Positions 5,724 through 8,110 of a stretch of 8,110 nt of DNA are shown piece by piece (within the stretch, counting starts at the first letter, position 1; every line of letters begins with the position of its first letter). The notes below the pieces were generated by a model, which was given only the letters and a program-made list of their open reading frames with translations, was not told the origin of the DNA and did no database searches. A program made the translations under genes and the position numbers. The DNA is from Clostridiales bacterium (GTDB lineage: Bacteria; Bacillota; Clostridia; Oscillospirales; Oscillospiraceae): NCBI GenBank assembly GCA_012516225.1, contig JAAYWX010000218.1, positions 1 to 8,110 of the forward strand. The letters are read 5' to 3'.

Positions 5724-5760
5724 AAACGTTTAGCGAAATTCAAGAAAAAGGAGAAATATA

Positions 5761-6585
5761 ATGCCGCTTATTGATTATCATATGCACAGCATTTGTTCCA
5801 GCGATGGAAACAACACCATGCTTGAAATGGCACTTGCCGCTCACCGGAACGGGATAAATATTATTTGTTTTACTGACCATGTAGATATTGACAACTGCCA
5901 GAATGGGGAACCCAATCCTGAGTGTTTCTGCAATCGTGAAAAAATGAAGGAAATGTATAAAGAGGCGCTGTCCGGCGCACCGGCAGAGATGAATATACGG
6001 CTTGGCATAGAGCTTGGCGAGGGGAACCATGACCCTGAAAGGGCGATAGAAATTGCGTCCTCGCCAGAGTATGATTTTATTCTCGGTTCGGTTCATAATT
6101 TGAAGGGAACTCCGGACTTTTATGATCTTAAATACTATGATAAGAGCGTCTGCCTTGAACTTATCGGGCGATATATGGAAGAACTGCTGGAACTTGCGTC
6201 TGTGGACTGCTTTGACGTTATGGCACACATCGGCTACCCGATTCGCTATACGCGCAGGGCCGGATTTAAGGATATAGAGATAAGCCTCAATACTTACGGG
6301 GATGAGATAAGGCAAATTTTGAAAACACTTATTGAGAACGGCAAAGGCATTGAGGTTAACTGTTCCGGATTCCGTAATCCTCTTGTCGGAGGTACTATTC
6401 CTACCGTCGATGTCCTGAGGCTCTACAGGGAGATGGGAGGAGAGATAATTACGGCAGGGAGCGACTCGCACAAGTCTAAGCACGCAGGTGCGGGAATACG
6501 TGAAGGCTTTGACATTCTGCGGAACTTAGGATATAAATATATTACTGTTTTTGAAAAGAGAAAGCCGGAATTTTTAAAAATATAA
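5761..6585 (+). CDS. PHP-domain phosphoesterase, HisJ-like (histidinol-phosphatase family)
   Basis: A 274-residue PHP-fold metal-dependent phosphoesterase. All nine expected metal ligands are visible: His7 and His9 (DYHMHS), Asp15, His40 (FTDH), Glu84 (GIELGE), His112 (GSVH), His156 (MAHIGYP), and Asp235 with His237 (GSDSHK). Length and motif order match HisJ-type histidinol-phosphatases, which remove phosphate from L-histidinol phosphate in histidine synthesis. No other his gene is nearby, so another small phosphate ester is equally possible; hence no symbol is given. AAAAGGAG (5746-5753) precedes the ATG by 7 nt. The gene lies 37 nt after the glycosyltransferase with no terminator between, so they are probably co-transcribed. 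A large open frame on the opposite strand (5740-6483) is its shadow. Confidence 0.88.
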   Translation: MPLIDYHMHSICSSDGNNTMLEMALAAHRNGINIICFTDHVDIDNCQNGEPNPECFCNREKMKEMYKEALSGAPAEMNIRLGIELGEGNHDPERAIEIASSPEYDFILGSVHNLKGTPDFYDLKYYDKSVCLELIGRYMEELLELASVDCFDVMAHIGYPIRYTRRAGFKDIEISLNTYGDEIRQILKTLIENGKGIEVNCSGFRNPLVGGTIPTVDVLRLYREMGGEIITAGSDSHKSKHAGAGIREGFDILRNLGYKYITVFEKRKPEFLKI

Positions 6586-6627
6586 TCCCTGCATCGGGAA
6601 GATTGCTGTTTAGCACTTTAAAGACGA

Positions 6628-6679
6628 CTGAACATTTTAAACGTCCATAGGTTTACACAGTTATGGGCGGAATGTTCGG
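6628..6679 (+). repeat. Nested inverted repeat upstream of rpiB
   Basis: CTGAACATT (6628-6636) pairs with AATGTTCGG (6671-6679). Inside it, CGTCCATA (6642-6649) pairs with TATGGGCG (6662-6669), leaving a 12-nt loop; each stem includes one G-U pair. No U-tract follows, so it is not a standard terminator. It begins 43 nt after the PHP stop and ends 13 nt before the rpiB ribosome binding site. It may be a leader structure, an mRNA processing site or an operator. No convincing promoter was found in this spacer. Confidence 0.5.
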
Positions 6680-6708
6680 CATTTGATAAACGAAAGGAAT
6701 GATTGCAA

Positions 6709-7152
6709 ATGATCGCAATCGGAAGCGACCACGGCGGATTTGCACTTAAACAGGAAATAATAAAACATTTTGACGAAAACGGTACAAAATATAAAGATTT
6801 TGGCACATATTCGGAGGAAAGCTGTGACTACCCGGTTTATGGGGAACTGGTGGGAAAGGCAGTTGCCTCCGGAGAATGTGAGCTGGGGATAGTAATATGT
6901 GGTACGGGCATAGGCATATCAATCGCCGCGAACAAGATAAAAGGAGTGCGCGCAGCGCTCTGCGGAGACTGTTATTCAGCGGAATATACCCGACGCCATA
7001 ACAACGCGAATGTGCTTGCTCTCGGCGGGAGGGTTATAGGCCCCGGACTTGCTCTGAAAATTGTAGATATTTTCCTCAACACTGAATTTGAGGGTGGACG
7101 GCACGCAAGACGTGTTGATTTGATTTCAGATATAGAAGCTAAAAATATGTAA
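6709..7152 (+). CDS. rpiB: Ribose-5-phosphate isomerase B
   Basis: Interconverts ribose-5-phosphate and ribulose-5-phosphate in the pentose phosphate pathway; some family members act on allose-6-phosphate or galactose-6-phosphate. From ATG 6709 the product is 147 residues, the usual size. It shows IGSDHGGF (4-11), the catalytic Cys64 in VICGTGIGISIAANK (62-76), GVRAALC (79-85), His97 in RRHNNANVLALGGRVIG (95-111), and the C-terminal phosphate-contact region GGRHARRVDLI (129-139). A TTG two codons upstream (6703) is in frame, but ATG 6709 is preferred because it gives the family N-terminus MxIAIGSDHGG. AAAGGA (6693-6698) lies 10 nt before it. A lone RpiB with a CGTGIG motif and no LacAB pair nearby favours the ribose-5-phosphate activity. 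Confidence 0.95.
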   Translation: MIAIGSDHGGFALKQEIIKHFDENGTKYKDFGTYSEESCDYPVYGELVGKAVASGECELGIVICGTGIGISIAANKIKGVRAALCGDCYSAEYTRRHNNANVLALGGRVIGPGLALKIVDIFLNTEFEGGRHARRVDLISDIEAKNM

Positions 7153-7171
7153 TTATTGCGAGGGAGCTTGA

Positions 7172-7507
7172 ATGGCAATAAAGGCGAGAGATATTTATGA
7201 TGGCAGAAAAAAATCACGGTTCCGCTTAGGTATTGTAATTTTAGTTATTTTTGCCCTGCTTGTTGCTGCCATCCTTGTCTTCTACTGGCTGCGAAGCTAT
7301 GCGGTTTATGACGAGAACGGCAATGCAACTTTAATATTGCCATTTTCTGAAAAGGAAGAAAAAACGGAAGCATCTCCAAGTGCCGTACCTTCTGAAAGCC
7401 CAAGCGGAAATCCTCCGCAAAGCACCAGCGGCTCCGATACAAACACAGCGGAACCACCTGAAACAGCGCCAACGGATAATGTTCCTGAGGAAAGAAATGC
7501 CGGATAA
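7172..7507 (+). CDS. Hypothetical single-pass membrane protein with Ser/Thr/Pro-rich tail
   Basis: The family was not recognised. The 111-residue product has a basic N-terminus (KARDIYDGRKKSRFR, 4-18), one strong membrane helix at about 19-40, a short segment RSYAVYDENGNATLILPF (41-58), then an acidic low-complexity tail. In residues 61-111 there are 14 Ser/Thr and 9 Pro. By the positive-inside rule the tail lies outside the cell. GAGGGAG (7160-7166) precedes the ATG by 5 nt, and the rpiB stop is 19 nt upstream, so it is probably co-transcribed with rpiB. The N-terminal layout resembles the anchor and linker of larger clostridial surface enzymes, but no catalytic domain follows. It may be a truncated relative or a genuine small surface protein, and its tail is a conceivable O-glycosylation target. 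Confidence 0.75.
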   Translation: MAIKARDIYDGRKKSRFRLGIVILVIFALLVAAILVFYWLRSYAVYDENGNATLILPFSEKEEKTEASPSAVPSESPSGNPPQSTSGSDTNTAEPPETAPTDNVPEERNAG

Positions 7508-7573
7508 GATAATTAAGGCATCGGGCGTAAAGGATAATTTTGTAATTATATGAAATAAAAAAAGAAAAAATGC

Positions 7574-7602
7574 TTGCAAAACTTTCTATACTGTGCTACA
7601 AT
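7574..7602 (+). promoter_or_regulatory. Sigma-A promoter of rpmE
   Basis: TTGCAA (7574-7579) and TACAAT (7597-7602) are 17 bp apart, with TG one base before the -10. The stretch CTGTGCTACAATACAA (7591-7606) differs by one base from the corresponding segment of the rpmG promoter (443-458). Transcription would start near 7609, leaving a leader of about 52 nt. An A-rich tract (7556-7570) lies just upstream of the -35 and could act as an UP-like element. Confidence 0.85.
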
Positions 7603-7660
7603 ACAACTTGCGTTTTAAGAAACTAAAAGAAGCTAAGCTCTCGAGAAAGAGGTGAACATA

Positions 7661-7858
7661 ATGAAGGAAGGTATCCATCCCAAGTATGAGCAGACCACAA
7701 TCAGGTGTGCTTGTGGAGAGGTTATAGAGACAGGTTCTACTAAGAAGGACATAACAGTTGAGATTTGCTCTAAATGTCACCCCTTCTATACCGGTAAGCA
7801 GAAATTGGTCGATACCAGCGGACGTGTTGAAAAGTTCAACAAAAAATTTGGACTGTAA
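7661..7858 (+). CDS. rpmE: 50S ribosomal protein L31, zinc-binding type
   Basis: A 65-residue L31 of the large subunit, which helps bridge the 50S and 30S particles. It begins MKEGIHPKYEQT, the classic L31 N-terminus. Cysteines at 16, 18, 36 and 39 (CAC and CSKC) form the zinc site of the C+ form. HPFYTGKQKLVDTSGRVEKF (40-59) is the conserved C-terminal half. ATG 7661 is the start; an in-frame GTG three codons upstream (7652) lies inside the ribosome binding site AAAGAGGTGA (7646-7655) and is rejected. The gene is monocistronic, with its own promoter and terminator. Confidence 0.98.
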   Translation: MKEGIHPKYEQTTIRCACGEVIETGSTKKDITVEICSKCHPFYTGKQKLVDTSGRVEKFNKKFGL

Positions 7859-7875
7859 AATTTACAGTAAAGTAT

Positions 7876-7912
7876 ATGCCCCGTGCAGAAGTGCACGGGG
7901 CATTTGCATTTT
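7876..7912 (+). terminator. Rho-independent terminator of rpmE
   Basis: ATGCCCCGTGCA (7876-7887) pairs perfectly with TGCACGGGGCAT (7892-7903) across the tetraloop GAAG. It is followed by TT, GCA and a further T-run to 7912. It starts 18 nt after the rpmE stop. Confidence 0.9.
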
Positions 7913-8018
7913 AAAATTTGTTCCAGTAAATAAGTAAATAATAAATTAGATTTATATATGCAGTATCAAGATAGAGTACAATAAAGTTCGCAATTGAGAA
8001 GGGTATAGAAAAACCAAT
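7913..8018. other. AT-rich non-coding stretch
   Basis: No gene, convincing promoter or RNA gene was seen here. The only structure noted is a tandem copy of AGTAAATA at 7925-7940. An isolated TACAAT near 7977 has no matching -35 at the right distance. Confidence 0.4.
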
Positions 8019-8110
8019 GGGGCTCCGGTAAAATGAATGATGTCGGAAACATTCAAAAAGGAGTTGCCCCCAATGGCTCAAGGAAAAATAGCACAGATCT
8101 GACAGAATTG
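8019..8110 (+). other. Folded segment with occluded ribosome binding site; possible left end of a mobile element
   Basis: GGGG and CTCC (8019-8026) can pair with CCCC (8067-8070) and GGAG (8060-8063), leaving TTG bulged. Inside, TGAATG (8034-8039) pairs with CATTCA (8050-8055). The GGAG is also the ribosome binding site for ATG 8073, which reads MAQGKIAQI and then meets TGA at 8100-8102. A different frame from ATG 8033 (starting MNDVGNIQKGV) stays open to the window end but has no ribosome binding site. A GGGGCTCC start, an element-like hairpin and a short broken frame recall the ends of insertion sequences that shut off translation from outside transcripts. No transposase domain is visible, so this remains a guess. 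Confidence 0.3.

Noticed and set aside
5740..6483. Long minus-strand frame of 247 codons opposite the PHP gene
   Set aside because: The forward strand carries all nine PHP metal ligands in order; the reverse frame reads as arbitrary sequence.
6581..6586. TATAAT overlapping the PHP stop as an rpiB promoter
   Set aside because: No -35 hexamer lies 16-18 nt upstream; the nearest TTGAAA is 24 nt away.
7534..7549. ATAATT/AATTAT hairpin after the hypothetical membrane protein as a terminator
   Set aside because: A six-pair A/T-only stem followed by A-rich rather than T-rich sequence would not terminate transcription.
8100..8102. TGA at 8100 read as tryptophan (code reassignment) to extend the frame from 8073
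   Set aside because: deoD ends with TGA at the normal protein length, so TGA functions as stop in this genome.

Overview
The window looks like a chromosomal segment of a low-to-mid GC Gram-positive of the class Clostridia, probably near the Oscillospiraceae/Ruminococcaceae; the genus cannot be read from the sequence. The basis is strong AAGGAGG ribosome binding sites, sigma-A type promoters with 17-18 bp spacers and extended TGn -10 boxes, GTG and TTG starts in ribosomal protein genes, zinc-ribbon forms of L33 and L31, and the order rpmG-secE-nusG-rplK-rplA.

Left edge (1-460). The first 229 bases are the 5' end of folC on the minus strand (folylpolyglutamate/dihydrofolate synthase, P-loop visible), starting at TTG and driven by its own promoter. 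An AT-rich divergent region separates it from the forward promoter at 426-454.

Translation/transcription/secretion operon (461-2814). rpmG (L33), secE, nusG, rplK (L11) and rplA (L1) run in tight succession and end at a strong terminator. Between rplK and rplA is a short asymmetric hairpin (2015-2044) that closely resembles the L1-binding site of 23S rRNA, so L1 probably represses its own synthesis there. The usual followers rplJ and rplL are absent.

Metabolic and surface genes (2815-7510). A deoD-type purine nucleoside phosphorylase has its own promoter and terminator. Next comes a 34-bp perfect palindrome with the -10 box of a promoter in its centre, upstream of a large GT39/PMT-family membrane glycosyltransferase. 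That enzyme carries a discoidin-like segment just before its catalytic Asp-Glu pair. A PHP-domain phosphoesterase (HisJ-like) follows 37 nt later, then ribose-5-phosphate isomerase B behind a nested inverted repeat, then an unrecognised single-pass membrane protein with a Ser/Thr/Pro-rich outer tail. DeoD yields ribose-1-phosphate and RpiB works on ribose-5-phosphate, but the two genes are in separate units. The GT39 enzyme and the Ser/Thr-rich protein could be enzyme and substrate; this is only a hypothesis.

Right edge (7511-8110). rpmE (L31) is a single-gene unit whose promoter is nearly identical around the -10 box to that of rpmG, and it ends at a clean terminator. The last ~90 bases hold a folded segment that would occlude a ribosome binding site ahead of a nine-codon reading frame ended by TGA. 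This may be the left end of a mobile element, but the window stops before that can be settled.
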